Below are positions 9,897 through 20,270 of a stretch of 64,000 nucleotides of DNA, piece by piece (within the stretch, counting starts at the first letter, position 1; each line of letters opens with the position of its first letter). Location of the stretch: NCBI GenBank assembly GCA_973895155.1, contig OZ316899.1, positions 1,612,001 to 1,676,000 of the forward strand, in the 5' to 3' direction. The position numbers and the translations under genes were made by a program. Source of the DNA: Marsupella aquatica (Eukaryota > Marchantiophyta). The notes below the pieces were generated by a model. That model saw nothing but the letters and a program-made list of their open reading frames with translations, did no database searches and had not been told where the DNA came from.

Positions 9897-12800
9897 TTAT
9901 AGATGTTTGCAAGGCATGTACGACTTGCCACGCGAATGTCGGAGGAAGAAGTCTTCACAAGAGCAAGCGGGGAAGATATAGATTTGGACGAAGTATGTGC
10001 TTGGTGATCGATGGTTCTCATGGGTTCGAATTCGAAATTGCTTTCCAAAAGCATTTCCGGTCTGAACATTCCATTCCCCATCCAAACTCATCACTTCTTG
10101 TCGTGCAGACTCCATTCGCTTCGTGTGACCCACAGTGAGATTAGACCGAGGCCTTGAGTTCCTCCCATTCCGACTACCAAGTCGGAGATTCGACTCCAAA
10201 AACCTTATTGTTTCTGGGAACACGTTAACATTTATCCTGAGGTCAAAAGCAGATGGCGTAGATAGACTCAATCCTGTTGTTCACGCTAATACAAGTCCTT
10301 GCTCTTCCAGGAATGTAATTTCAGAAGGAGACAGGCTCGTACCCTTCAGAACAGGCAAAATGTCAGGAAAAGGAGGAAGCTTCTGAACACCACGACGCGG
10401 ATGACTCTTGTAACACGCTTGGTTCGGGCAAAACCAAATCATTTCGGAGATGGGTCCGCCCCTGAAGAGACGATGGCCCTTCACGACAATTCCGACAACA
10501 CCTTCAGACAAATGGAAGCCAACCTTCTTGATACGATTTCGACACTCATCGCAATCCGAACTCCCATTCAGTGTACCATTGCATTGCGGACCTGCTCCAT
10601 ACTTCGATGTCCGTCGCAACTGCCACTGCCCCGGAGGGACATCCTTCTCTAGCACAATCGTGCGTGGAAGTTGATTCTGAAGTGTTGCTGGGGCACTGAG
10701 CGGAGGTTTTGAGGATCTTGTTGTTCGGGTTGTTTGAGGAGTATAGTCCAGTGAATCAGTATCACTCTCTGATGTGACCATACCTGAGAGATTCACCACC
10801 TTTGTGACAGGATGATCAGAACTTGAGGGAATAGAAGAAAAGTCAGTTCTGTTCAGGTTCTTCCTTTTCAAACCACGAGTATTTGGTGTGGTTATTAGAA
10901 CGGTGTCATGCCGATGGGAATCTTGTGGAGAGACAGTCCCAGTTGCATGTCCCTTCCTCTTCATTGACTTCGTCATTATATCTCCATTCAGGGGAGTACT
11001 TCTTTCCAAATCGAATTCTGCTGCGTTAGATAGAAGCATATTAGTCGCTTCTTCAAACAATCTTGGCAAACCTGCTTGATCGGCGGAACGGAACGCCAAT
11101 TCCCATATAGTTGGCCCCTTCCCCCGGTTCAAGCCTTTACGGTATGCACTGTATCCGGCAACTTGAGACAGAGCACGGTTTTGGTCAACTTCGCAAGCTT
11201 CATAAAGACCGACCTTTTTCTTTGTAGCCGAGGCTTTCATGGACGCATGCCTTGATTCTGACCCTGTACAGTTGGGGATCAAGGCACCTTCCTCAGCGCT
11301 TTTGCTCTGCCATACGAAAATGTCAACCGTAAGTAGTATTCTATTACTAGTGCCCGGCGCTGGCAACATAAATATGTAGAACAGGCCTGAAATACAATTT
11401 CAATGTTTAATACTGAATTCTAACTACATATTGGCTTCAATTTCTTGTACTACTTGTTTTGACGTGTATGGAGAAAATAACCAGCGCCTGGCGCTAATAT
11501 GAAGTTGATGAACATTACAGTCTAGATAGATGGATGCCTTACCACTCGAATAAAATTGCCCCACTGGCGCCAGCGAACAACCCACCAAGATATCCAGCTT
11601 TGCAGCATCTTCAGCTTTCCGGGGACACAGTTTCCTGATTGCCACCACACAACAATCTCTCGGGACACCCGGTATGCTGCCACAAATGATGGAGCATTTC
11701 TCAGTTTCTCCCAAAGTCTCCGATGCTCCGATTGACATTCTTCCAGTACTCCTTCCTTGGAATGACGATGAAAAGATTGATAAAAGTGAAATGCATCAGA
11801 GCGCTCCCTCTCCGGGTCCGGGTGTCCACCAAAAAAAACATTTTGCACTGCATTCCATCCAGCTTGTGCATTGTCGGCCATAAATCCTTGGATGACAACC
11901 TCCTGAAGTTCATTTTCTTTGCAAACCTCAATCATCACTCTCCATGCCTTTTCGAAGGACTCAGTGTCTTCACCTTTCAACTCGCATGTGAAAATTGTAC
12001 ACAGTGCACGGAAATTGTGGTCGTAGACGTGTGCGCTGAAAGTAAACCAATCCGTGGTGACACGCTGCATCACATCGAAACTTATCCAGGCTCCTTCGAG
12101 TCTTCCACCCGGTTGCATCTGCCTCAAAAGATCCACACCGGAACCGTGACCTTTCACGGTCATTTTAAAGATGTGAGGCCTATCGTTCTGACATCCCTGA
12201 CCTGGAAGCAAATACCTCTGGAGAAACGGCACATGAATCCTCCTCTGCATTTGCGAGAGAAAATCTAATTCACCCCGACCTTTTTGGTCTATCCTAACGC
12301 TCCGACAAAGAGATGCAAACTTCTGCGGAGTGGAAAGGACCATCAGAGACTTCCATATTTCAGTTTCTTCGATATCGACCATGTCGTCAACATGTTCGCA
12401 GAGAGATTTCACTAAGGACCCTGTAGCAGAATTCAAGATCCCTGCCGGTTTTGACAGAGGATTGGCTTCATGTTTTTTTTTAATTAGATCCTCAGCTATC
12501 TTCTTCGCACTCCTACAGAAGGTTTTTCTACCTGGATGGTTGTGCTCACCTATATGAATTGCCAGGCGGGACATATGACTGCATGTTTCCGCATCAAGTA
12601 ATACTTGGGGGTACATGTAAAACAAACGGGCAGGGCAGTACTTCACACAAAAAGGAATCTGTTCGCAGTAATGACAAACAACACCTCCCTCTTCGATGAA
12701 AGATCCCACAGCATACTGACCACTGAGCTTTGGAGTACCCTGCCATGCCTTAGCATTTGCCTTCTTCTTCCTTTGGAAATAGTCACAGGACTTGTTCCTG

Positions 12801-13528
12801 CATTCAATGAATCCCGTACAGGTAACCTTCCCAAACTGCCAAAGGTTTTTAGGATGAACAGTTGCAGTTGTTGGAAATATGCATGTCCAAATGTAACAAT
12901 CTTTGGCACGATCCATGTCCCTAAGCCTAGAGCCTTTAGAGAGCATCTTATCAATGGGCGGCAACTCAAACACGACGTTACCATTGTACTTAGTTGGCAG
13001 ACAGGACACTTGTTCATGCCTGAAATCACCCGTTGATATGAACCGTGACAACTCACTATGACCAGTTGATTTGAGTAACGTATCCATCGCACTGCGCCGG
13101 TACACGACCTCCAACTGCTTAGAGCTTCCCGGAGTCTCAGCTTTCACGACAGCAGGGAGCGGGCTTTTCTTCTTCGACGGTGGACTTAGAGTACGATCTC
13201 CATCCTCACTTGAAGAAATCTCAACCACATCACATGGAACCGGCAGGAAACTGGACAGTCCTGCATGCTGTCTTAAACGAACCAAGTACAAGATCCCTGC
13301 GTAGAGATGCCAAAACTGTTCACCGTCATCGACATTGAACGTTGCAGCATCCTCGATATCATCAATGGATTCGAGCTCTCGAACAATGGCCTCAATGTCA
13401 TTCATCTTCAAATCAAATCTCCTGCAGAGATACCTCTCCCGGACCTGCTTGTACGTATTTTCCATGGGGACGGGGATAGTCACAATATCTTCAGAACCGA
13501 ATCGAGAAAGAACGATAGACCGAGACAT
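9897..13528 (-). pseudogene. MULE/FAR1-like transposase of T, two exons, one in-frame stop
   Basis: Exon 1 is 13528-11543, an intron spans 11542-11307 (GT-AG, phase 0), and exon 2 runs from 11306. The likely start is the ATG at 13528; another in-frame ATG lies at 13582. Counting from 13582, a Cys/His-rich region at about 225-352 ends in GEHNHPGR, like WRKY-GCM1 fingers. A MULE-type core follows, with D503 (SFDVMQRV) and D570 (FMADNAQAGWNAV), 66 residues apart, and an FHFYQSFH segment. Exon 2 adds a Ser-rich linker and a possible zinc ribbon (CNGTL, CDEC, CPNQAC). A TGA at 10283-10281 interrupts the frame, which then continues to a SWIM finger (CSCEDFF, then CKHL) ending at 9897. The protein would cut and join the transposon ends. 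Either the TGA is a mutation or the SWIM part is no longer translated. Confidence 0.75.
11349..11495. repeat. Palindrome AGCGCCNGGCGCT, copies 2 and 3, in the transposase intron
   Basis: 11349-11361 is AGTGCCCGGCGCT (one mismatch) and 11483-11495 is AGCGCCTGGCGCT. Both fall inside the 236-bp intron 11307-11542. Confidence 0.82.
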
Positions 13529-14492
13529 GGTGAACAAAAACAAAAACTGAGGGCTATAGCGTTTGAAAGAAGAAAAGTTCATGGTATTGTTCAGCTTATA
13601 TCTGTCGAACCTGGGAATTTGACGTTAACCGATCCGTTTGTATACGACATAAAACATAGACGATGGAGGATCCGTTGGCACCATAAATGATTTTTGTCGT
13701 TTTTTCCCCGAGAAGTCCGGATGTCAGACACGAACATATTGCTAAAAAGATCACCAACCTTACTTACACAGACCATAAGATATGACAAGGTATTGTCAAA
13801 TTTTAGTAGCGCCTGGCGCTAACTAAAATACGCCACTAAAAATGTGTCTGAAATCTCGACATTCCAAACTAGCGCCCGGTGCTAGTATAGAATAAATTCC
13901 CTTAAAATGAACATTATGACCACATACCAGGTGGTAATTGGGAATAAATGGTGCCTTCAAAGGATGGTTTTGATTGATTATGGATGATAAATGAACATTT
14001 ATACTAGCGCCGGGCGCTAGTATTACATTTGAGAAATATTTCTCCGTAAACGATGTACTGAAGGATACTTTAATAAAATATGGGGGTGGAAAGGCCAAAA
14101 TTTATGTCATAGCTCCTTCAAAAAAGACCTCTAAATTTCTTCCAGTTTATACTAGCGTCGGGCGCTATTATAAGCATACTCTAAATTGTTCACCTTGATG
14201 GTCATCATTAATGCTAGCGCCCGGCGCTAGTATTGATATGATGTCAGGAAATGTCTTTAACGGTAACATTCAACGGTAACTTATGACTTCCGTGTGTGTT
14301 ACGCATCTTCTACCGTTTGATTTTGGTAATTAAACCTTCCGTATACAGACGTTGGAAACCGCCAAACATCAGAGCTAATGGCTTTCCTCTAGGTTATGTC
14401 ATCCTCCCGCTAGAATATATTACACGTTCAGAGATGATTATAGTTCCATAATTTCATTGTACGATAGTTCGTACGCTTCTAGAAGGAAGACG
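13529..14492. promoter_or_regulatory. Divergent promoter region of T with five palindromes
   Basis: This 0.96 kb region separates the start codons of the transposase (minus) and the ParB-methyltransferase gene (plus). It contains five of the sixteen palindromes and no credible ORF. It is AT-rich outside the palindromes; a TATATT lies near 14414. The arrangement suggests a shared control region bound by an element-encoded protein. That is inference. Confidence 0.5.
13808..14228. repeat. Palindrome AGCGCCNGGCGCT, copies 4 to 8, between the divergent genes
   Basis: 13808-13820 (centre T), 13871-13883 (one mismatch, centre C), 14006-14018 (centre G), 14154-14166 (one mismatch, centre G) and 14216-14228 (centre C). 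Start-to-start spacings are 63, 135, 148 and 62 bases. Copies 14006 and 14216 extend to CTAGCGCCNGGCGCTAG. Confidence 0.88.
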
Positions 14493-15300
14493 ATGGAGGT
14501 ATTCCCCTCTTCTTCCAGAGGGTATAGTGTGGTTCCTGACCAGGAGCGAGCTTATTCTGAATCTTCGCAGTCTTCGTTTACTGGTTCAGTCTATACACGT
14601 CGTGTAACTCGTTCCTCAAAGTTGTTGCCGCTCACTTCTGTCAGTGGTGTTTTGGGTCCAAATCCTTTGCGAAGAAAGATGGACAACGTAGACATAATTG
14701 CGATCCAGGATGTTGCGGATTGCGCGCTTGCTGAGACTGATCTCATTTCGAAGCATGTCATGTCTTTTGGAAAGGATTCTCGTGGATTTGACAAGGAGCC
14801 GCCTCGAATCCCTCTGTGTCGATTGGTTCACATGGAGGTGGTTCGTACTCTGGAGAAAGACAGCTCTTCCATCGAGAAGCTGAAAGACTCTTTTCGTAGT
14901 ATGGGTTACAACTCTTCGATAGGGATGCGTTTCTATGTGCAGCCAACGGATGAGAACGGAATTGTTCTGACCTGTACCCAGGACATTCGTGATTCATGGG
15001 ATCCAATATGGCAATTGGAGAACGAGAAGTTTGAGGCTGAATGCGAGGCTGACCCAGATTTTCTCATCTTGAAGGATAAGATGTTCTCTGTATTCGATGG
15101 AAATCACAGGCTGTACTCCTGGACGCTTGTAACAGAGGAGAACCCGGACAATCCAAAATATCATCCTCGTGTGCTCTGTACAATATTTAAAGGAGACAAG
15201 GGATCTCTCATTGAAATTGAGGCAGCTATGCACATCATGAATCAGTAAGTTCTCATGATTTCCAGTTCTTTCTTTAAATCTTGCGAGTGCTGTATTTACT

Positions 15301-15313
15301 AGCGCTCGGCGCT
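15301..15313. repeat. Palindrome copy 9, in intron 1 of the ParB-methyltransferase gene
   Basis: AGCGCTCGGCGCT, one mismatch, inside intron 15245-15368. Confidence 0.8.
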
Positions 15314-16729
15314 GCTTATACATGAATTGTTTTTCATTGACTCTTACTCTCAACGTTTGTTCGTGTAGGCTTGGCCAAGCAGTTGTAGAGCCTTCCTGGA
15401 TCCTGGATGCGGACAGAATCAAACGAATTCTGGCGCATGACCTTGAGTATTACAGTAAACTGATTGACCCGGGTAATTTCAAGAAGTTTGAAAGCATTCG
15501 GCTGAAAACTCGAAAGGGGTCATGGTATACGAAGAAGATGCCACAAGAAGCACTTGTTTACATTCTTTGTGAGAATAAGATAAAGTCGTACTCGCATCAA
15601 TTCAAACTCGACATGGAGGCAGCGGAGGCTCAAGGGAGTCCATGGTCGGCGGACGAGATTTCAAAACGGCATGCGGCCATGATGAAAGATGCAACCAAAG
15701 ATTGGGCAGTGAAGTCTTAAAAAATTACGCCCTTATTAAGTCCTGAATTTGAAGATTTCCTCAGTACATGTGCAGAAATGTATGCTGTCACAGAGAGAAA
15801 CAAGAGAGAGAAGAAGCCTGACACCGTTGTATGTACGATGGACCACGCACGATTGTTCACCGCTGTTTCTGCTCTAGACCCAAAGTTACGAAGCACTTTA
15901 CTTGTGGCACATTGCAATCCTGAGCTGCGGAGACAGTTTTTTCACCCAGCAAGTGTTAACGATGATCCAGTCAAACAGTGGTGCCACACTTGGATCACTT
16001 GGAATAGTGTGGAGGGAATTGCTGCTGGCATGTTACATTCATGTCTACGTGAAGTTGAGCAAACCATGCCCGCGAATAGATTGGAAGAGTGGAATTGTAG
16101 TTCGTTTGATGATCTAGTTCAGTTTGTTACAAATGAATTCAAGAGATTTGGTGATTCCGTGAAGAATAAGTTCTTTCACACTATGTGGCCTTCAAAGTAC
16201 CCTGACAAAGAAGATTACACCCAGAGAAACCAGAAGCGAGCGAAGAGGTTTGTGTATAGGTTCTACATGCACATGGAGGTAACCAAACCTGATTACTTCT
16301 GGGCATATCCTGCAGTTTTTATGAAGTGGATTTCAATAAGTGAAGATGATGCCTTGGCTGATTTGTACTCTATGTACCCCACGGAGGGCATATTTCCTCC
16401 GAGACCAATGACAGAATGGGAGAGAACTCACTGCCCCTGGTATCTAGATACAGATAGATGGGATTCTCCTTTTGATCAAAGGGAAAAAGATGCCTTCCAT
16501 AAGCTTTCAAAGTCTCAGATACCAGCAAAACTTGTGTCCGACATGAAGCAGGGTCTACTTGACGATGTAGACAAGTCTGTCACAAACTTGCAAACTATCT
16601 GTGAAACAACTGTTGTGCATGTGGACCGGAGTCGCAAACCTCGCGCGAAAGCCAAAGCGGAGCTAGCAGCACCGAGCGAGTCTACTAAATCTGGAAAGAA
16701 GAGTAAGTATTGCTATCCATGATTTTGCC

Positions 16730-16835
16730 AGCGCCAGGCGCTGGCAAAAAATATTCTGTTGAGGGTATTCTCTTTCTTGGTTATTAGGCTTCGGTTGCGA
16801 CTTAAGTGAATTGCATTTGGTTAGTGCCAGGCGCT
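16730..16835. repeat. Palindrome copies 10 and 11, in intron 2 of the ParB-methyltransferase gene
   Basis: 16730-16742 is AGCGCCAGGCGCT (perfect arms, centre A). 16823-16835 is AGTGCCAGGCGCT (one mismatch). Both are inside intron 16703-16892. Confidence 0.85.
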
Positions 16836-18617
16836 AGCTTCTTTCAATACTTTAAAAGTACTTATTCTAACTACGACCTGGTTATATTTTAGGAGGGAGG
16901 AAGTCTAATACGGTGGGAACGGGAGATACTAAAAAGGATGCTACACCTGAAGTTTCCGAGGCAAACACGGGAGCTCGATCGGACCCCATTACTCCAGTCG
17001 ACAAAGGGAAGGTTATAGTTCCTATCGACGCCACGAGTACCAGGAAGAAACGAAAGAGAGTTGTCGAAGGTGGACAATCTTTAAGGGAGAGTGTTATAGC
17101 TTCTGGTTTCCAACGTGAAGTTGGAAACTTCAAAACAACTGTGTCTCGCCATTGCATGGTTGAGACAAGCCTTTCTGAATTTTTTGACTCGACGTTCAAC
17201 AAGGAGGAGAAGCCCGAGTGGGTTAGTGATGTGGAGAAATGGGGAAAAGACCTCATTAAGTTGGGATTTAAAGAGAAGGGAGTTGTTCGGGGGGGAAAAG
17301 TAAGATCGTTTGGAGTGGATGCCGGCTTCATTTACCTACCGACCAGGTTCAAACCATCTATCATTGATAAGAAGGTTCCTAAATGGAACATTCCAGATCA
17401 CTCAATGGCGAGATCTTTTTTCAAATCCATGGATCCATTTTTATCAGATGATGGGTTCCTTGTAATTCTACACAATGGGGAGTACGATCCCATGTCGCAA
17501 GTCATTGCTGCCTGTCAGGAGTCAAGGAAATTTCAGTGTATATGCTCGCATAATGTTGTGATGTCTGACCCGATGTATGCGGCAAAGACAGACCGAGAGA
17601 TGTTTACCCTCAGGCTCGACATATTTGGCCGAATTAATGGGAAATGTAAAATTCCCAAAGACCCCAAATTTCGGCCGCTGTCCATCAGTGAGGACCCTTC
17701 GGTTACCAATTTGATCGGACTCTCTTCGCTCAAATCAGATCCATTCCCGCAAATGGAGTTTGCTGGAAATGCTCGTCTGTCTGTGGGTTTTATGCAATCT
17801 GTTATAGAGCTTGTCACACGGCCTCGTGATATTTTTATGGATTGGACTGCTGGGGCTGGAGGCTCTTACATTGCTAGCGACTTCTCTGGACGATTTGTAC
17901 TCGGGATAGAACACCGGAAAGAATTTATTGAAACTGCTTCAAAGGTTTTCATGGATTTGTTGTCTCCCAAAGAGATTGCAGTGTTACCTCCACCTGTTCC
18001 TACTGCCGACAGAAAAAAGAGAGATAAGCTTCGGTCGGTTCTCAATTTTGATTCTGATGATGAATCGAGTGAAGGTGGAGAGGAACAAGGTACAAGAAAC
18101 TCTGAGGAGGAAAAGGGAGAGCGTCGTGCAGCTGCAGATGAAACCGATAGTGATGACTCTTCCGAGTAATGTTCATAAACTCGTAAGCTTCTTTCTCCAT
18201 TCCCGTCAATTCATAACATTTCTTTTGTTGTTTTGGGGAAAGGTGCCTTACAAAATGGACTTTGTTATATCAGGTCAGAGTGGAATGCAAGGAGACGATT
18301 CAAACTGCGGAGGAAGATCGCGAGACACAACGTAGAAACACCGGAAAAACCGTTTGTTCTTCCCTCCTATGCAGAGAAAGCCGCAAGGAAAGCAGAAAGT
18401 GCAAGGACACTTTGCTGGGAAAACAAAGGTCTTCGGTTACGAAGGGGTGTTGACCGAAAGTTCATTCAACATCCTTATGTTGATGACTTCTCTCGCAGCC
18501 AGTACGTAGGTGATGAGGCTGTGTCCACGGACAGATCCCAGAGTACAGATTCTGGTTCCGACTCAGAATCTTCAGAACCGTGAGAAGTAGTGGGTAGTTG
18601 AGGCTAAATCTTTTAGC

Positions 18618-18736
18618 AGCGCCCGGCGCTTGTAACAAGTGTATTATTTCCCTCTGCTGAGGGTCCTTTGAAATTGTTGATTTCTCTCTACTTGTTGATT
18701 ACTTTTGACTTCTGTTCTTTACAAGCGCCTGGCGCT
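18618..18736. repeat. Palindrome copies 12 and 13, downstream of the ParB-methyltransferase gene
   Basis: 18618-18630 (centre C) and 18724-18736 (centre T), both with perfect arms, 35 and 141 bases past the stop codon. Confidence 0.85.
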
Positions 18737-18759
18737 CGCCAAATGGAATCTCTAAATGG

Positions 18760-19035
18760 CCGTTTAGTCAGTCGTCGGATTGTGTTCTTTAGTCAGTCGT
18801 CGGAAAACCGTTGGGGACCATAGTTTAGGGACCGGGCGGAAGGGACGACTATAGTTTCCGTTTAGGTTTGTTCGGGACGACGAGAGTTGGGGACATCGAT
18901 AGTTGAGGACGACGATAGTTTCGGGAAGACGATAGAACGAGACGTTAGAGCAGGGCGAGAGAACGGGACGATACCTGTTACCAAGGCGAAGATAGTTTCA
19001 GGAGGCAATAGAACGGGATGATGATAGTTTGATGG
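18760..19035 (+). repeat. Degenerate GACGATAGTT-type repeats
   Basis: A stretch rich in imperfect copies of GACGAYAGTT with GGGA spacers, opening with two copies of TTTAGTCAGTCGTCGG. It includes one CCTGTTACC, the motif of the element ends, near 18974. It lies between the ParB-methyltransferase gene and the next ORF. No gene is visible in 18584-19179. Confidence 0.5.
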
Positions 19036-19179
19036 TCGTTTTGGAATGGTAGTGTACGCGGACCTTTATCTGGCGTCTTAGTCTTCGCGGACCTTTCTTT
19101 GACCTTTGTCGGCTATAGCACTCGCGGACGACGTTCTTATGGGAGGAGAGGTTACATATTAGATCGGGATCTTTGGAAC

Positions 19180-19641
19180 ATGGCGAGTCAGTATGAGCCA
19201 ATGGATTGGGAGGCAGCTTTTCGTCCTTCTCGTGTGCGTCCGGAAGAGAGCCATTTCAGCTCTTTTGAATCGCGGATGGAGACTGAAGAAACTGAAACTT
19301 CCACTTTTCGGAACCGTCATGCTCTCCCGTATGATGAGGCTATTAGTCCTGGAGAGAAGAACATCCCTTGGATTGTCGATTCCCCTACGCCTCCGTTCTC
19401 TAGTCGGTTTTCGTCTCACTCGGGAGTTCTTGTTGATGGGGTACTCCCAATCGATCGAAGAGTACAAGAAATGTTCAGGCGAGTTGATTTTAAGGACAGT
19501 AATATTCCTAATGAACATTTTACGAGGGCTGTTCGTCGAGGACCTTCAGAGGGATACGTTCGTTTGCGTGGTCTCGGCTTCAAGAAAGATCGGCGGAGAG
19601 AAGCAACAGGAGTGGATGATGATTGCAACTCAGAAAGCTAG
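19180..19641 (+). CDS. Small protein of unknown function in T
   Basis: A 153-residue ORF from ATG 19180 (MASQYEPMDWEAAF) to the stop at 19641; the frame is open further upstream but without a better start. The product is polar, rich in Ser, Arg and Glu, with no membrane segment or signal peptide and no domain I recognise. It has a basic stretch near the C-terminus (GFKKDRRRE). It is the third possible gene of T, in the same direction as the ParB-methyltransferase gene, and is bounded by palindrome-bearing DNA on both sides. It could be one exon of a longer gene. Confidence 0.4.
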   Translation: MASQYEPMDWEAAFRPSRVRPEESHFSSFESRMETEETETSTFRNRHALPYDEAISPGEKNIPWIVDSPTPPFSSRFSSHSGVLVDGVLPIDRRVQEMFRRVDFKDSNIPNEHFTRAVRRGPSEGYVRLRGLGFKKDRRREATGVDDDCNSES

Positions 19642-19674
19642 ATGGAAATTTTGTTTTGCTGATCGCTTTAAGCT

Positions 19675-19912
19675 AGCGCCGGGCGCTGCTAAAGTTTTCC
19701 GGATTTTGTGGCATTGAAGTCGACCTCAGCTCTGGTGTTAGGGTTTTCCCGGTTGTCTACTATTTAGGTTTTGGCTAGCGCCGGGCGCTATTGAAACGAC
19801 AACGGATTTTGTGGGAGGGAATGGATCTTGACTATGTTGTCTGGGTTTGGCCGCATCTTGTCTCCAAGAAACGACTAGTTTTCTAGTTAGTTTTTGGCTA
19901 GCGCCGAGCGCT
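19675..19912. repeat. Palindrome copies 14 to 16, right arm of T
   Basis: 19675-19687 and 19777-19789 are AGCGCCGGGCGCT; 19900-19912 is AGCGCCGAGCGCT (one mismatch). They are spaced 102 and 123 bases apart. Confidence 0.87.
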
Positions 19913-20270
19913 GTTCATGTATTAGTCAAAAACCTCCGACGGTGTCGACCGTGACTTCATGGATGGGATTTTTAGGCCAGATTGTTGATGTTGATAACTG
20001 CATTTTGTATCACTTAAGCCGAGCGCGTTTTCTATTTTGCGATAATATATGCGAATGTTTTTTCCGGCCTTTCTTTTCTACTTGTATTTGTCTTGGATTT
20101 TGTGTATCTCAATTGGCAGCCGTCTTTTATGTTTCAAAAAATTGTTCCCGTGTTGTTCTTTTATTTATCACGAGGGTTTGGTGGTTTTGTTTTCTATTCT
20201 TGTACTTTCAAATGGAGATTTTGAGACCTTTTTTTAAGATCACTGTTCACGACCATCCAAACACTGTTCA

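Larger units (their letters stand above)
14493..18583 (+). pseudogene. ParB-like domain fused to a DNA N4/N6-methyltransferase-like domain, four exons, one in-frame stop
   Basis: Exons 14493-15244, 15369-16702, 16893-18165 and 18274-18583; all three introns are GT-AG and the phases fit, giving 1223 codons. The first 65 residues are Ser-rich. A ParB/sulfiredoxin-like domain spans about 90-235: an L-V-R start, then FDGNHRLYSW (D202, G203, N204, H205, R206), the family's nucleotide-binding signature. Residues 252-695 are unrecognised and helical. Basic KKRGRK follows at about 694. Residues about 840-1045 resemble beta-class methyltransferases in the order IV, X, I, II, with FMDWTAGAGGSY at about 1010-1021 for DPFAGSGTT and VLGIEHRKEF for motif II. 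Motif IV (DPPY) is not recognisable; IYLPT at 842-846 sits in its place. The tail is acidic and serine-rich. A TAA at codon 368 (15718-15720) is the only break. ParB-methylase fusions are familiar in prokaryotic mobile elements. Confidence 0.75.

Noticed and set aside
13808-14228. The palindromes as transcription terminators or RNA hairpins
   Set aside because: The arms are separated by a single base, too short for a hairpin loop, there is no T-run, and they also lie in promoters and introns. A DNA-binding dimer site fits better.
15709-15764. A mini-intron (GTGAAG...CCTCAG) removing the TAA in the ParB-methyltransferase gene
   Set aside because: It would be only 56 bases and would shift the frame, whereas the frame on both sides of the stop is already in phase.
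18166-18169. A stop at 18167-18169 as the end of the ParB-methyltransferase gene
   Set aside because: A donor at 18166 and an acceptor at 18273 join exons in phase, the total length is then a multiple of three, and the downstream exon has no ATG of its own.
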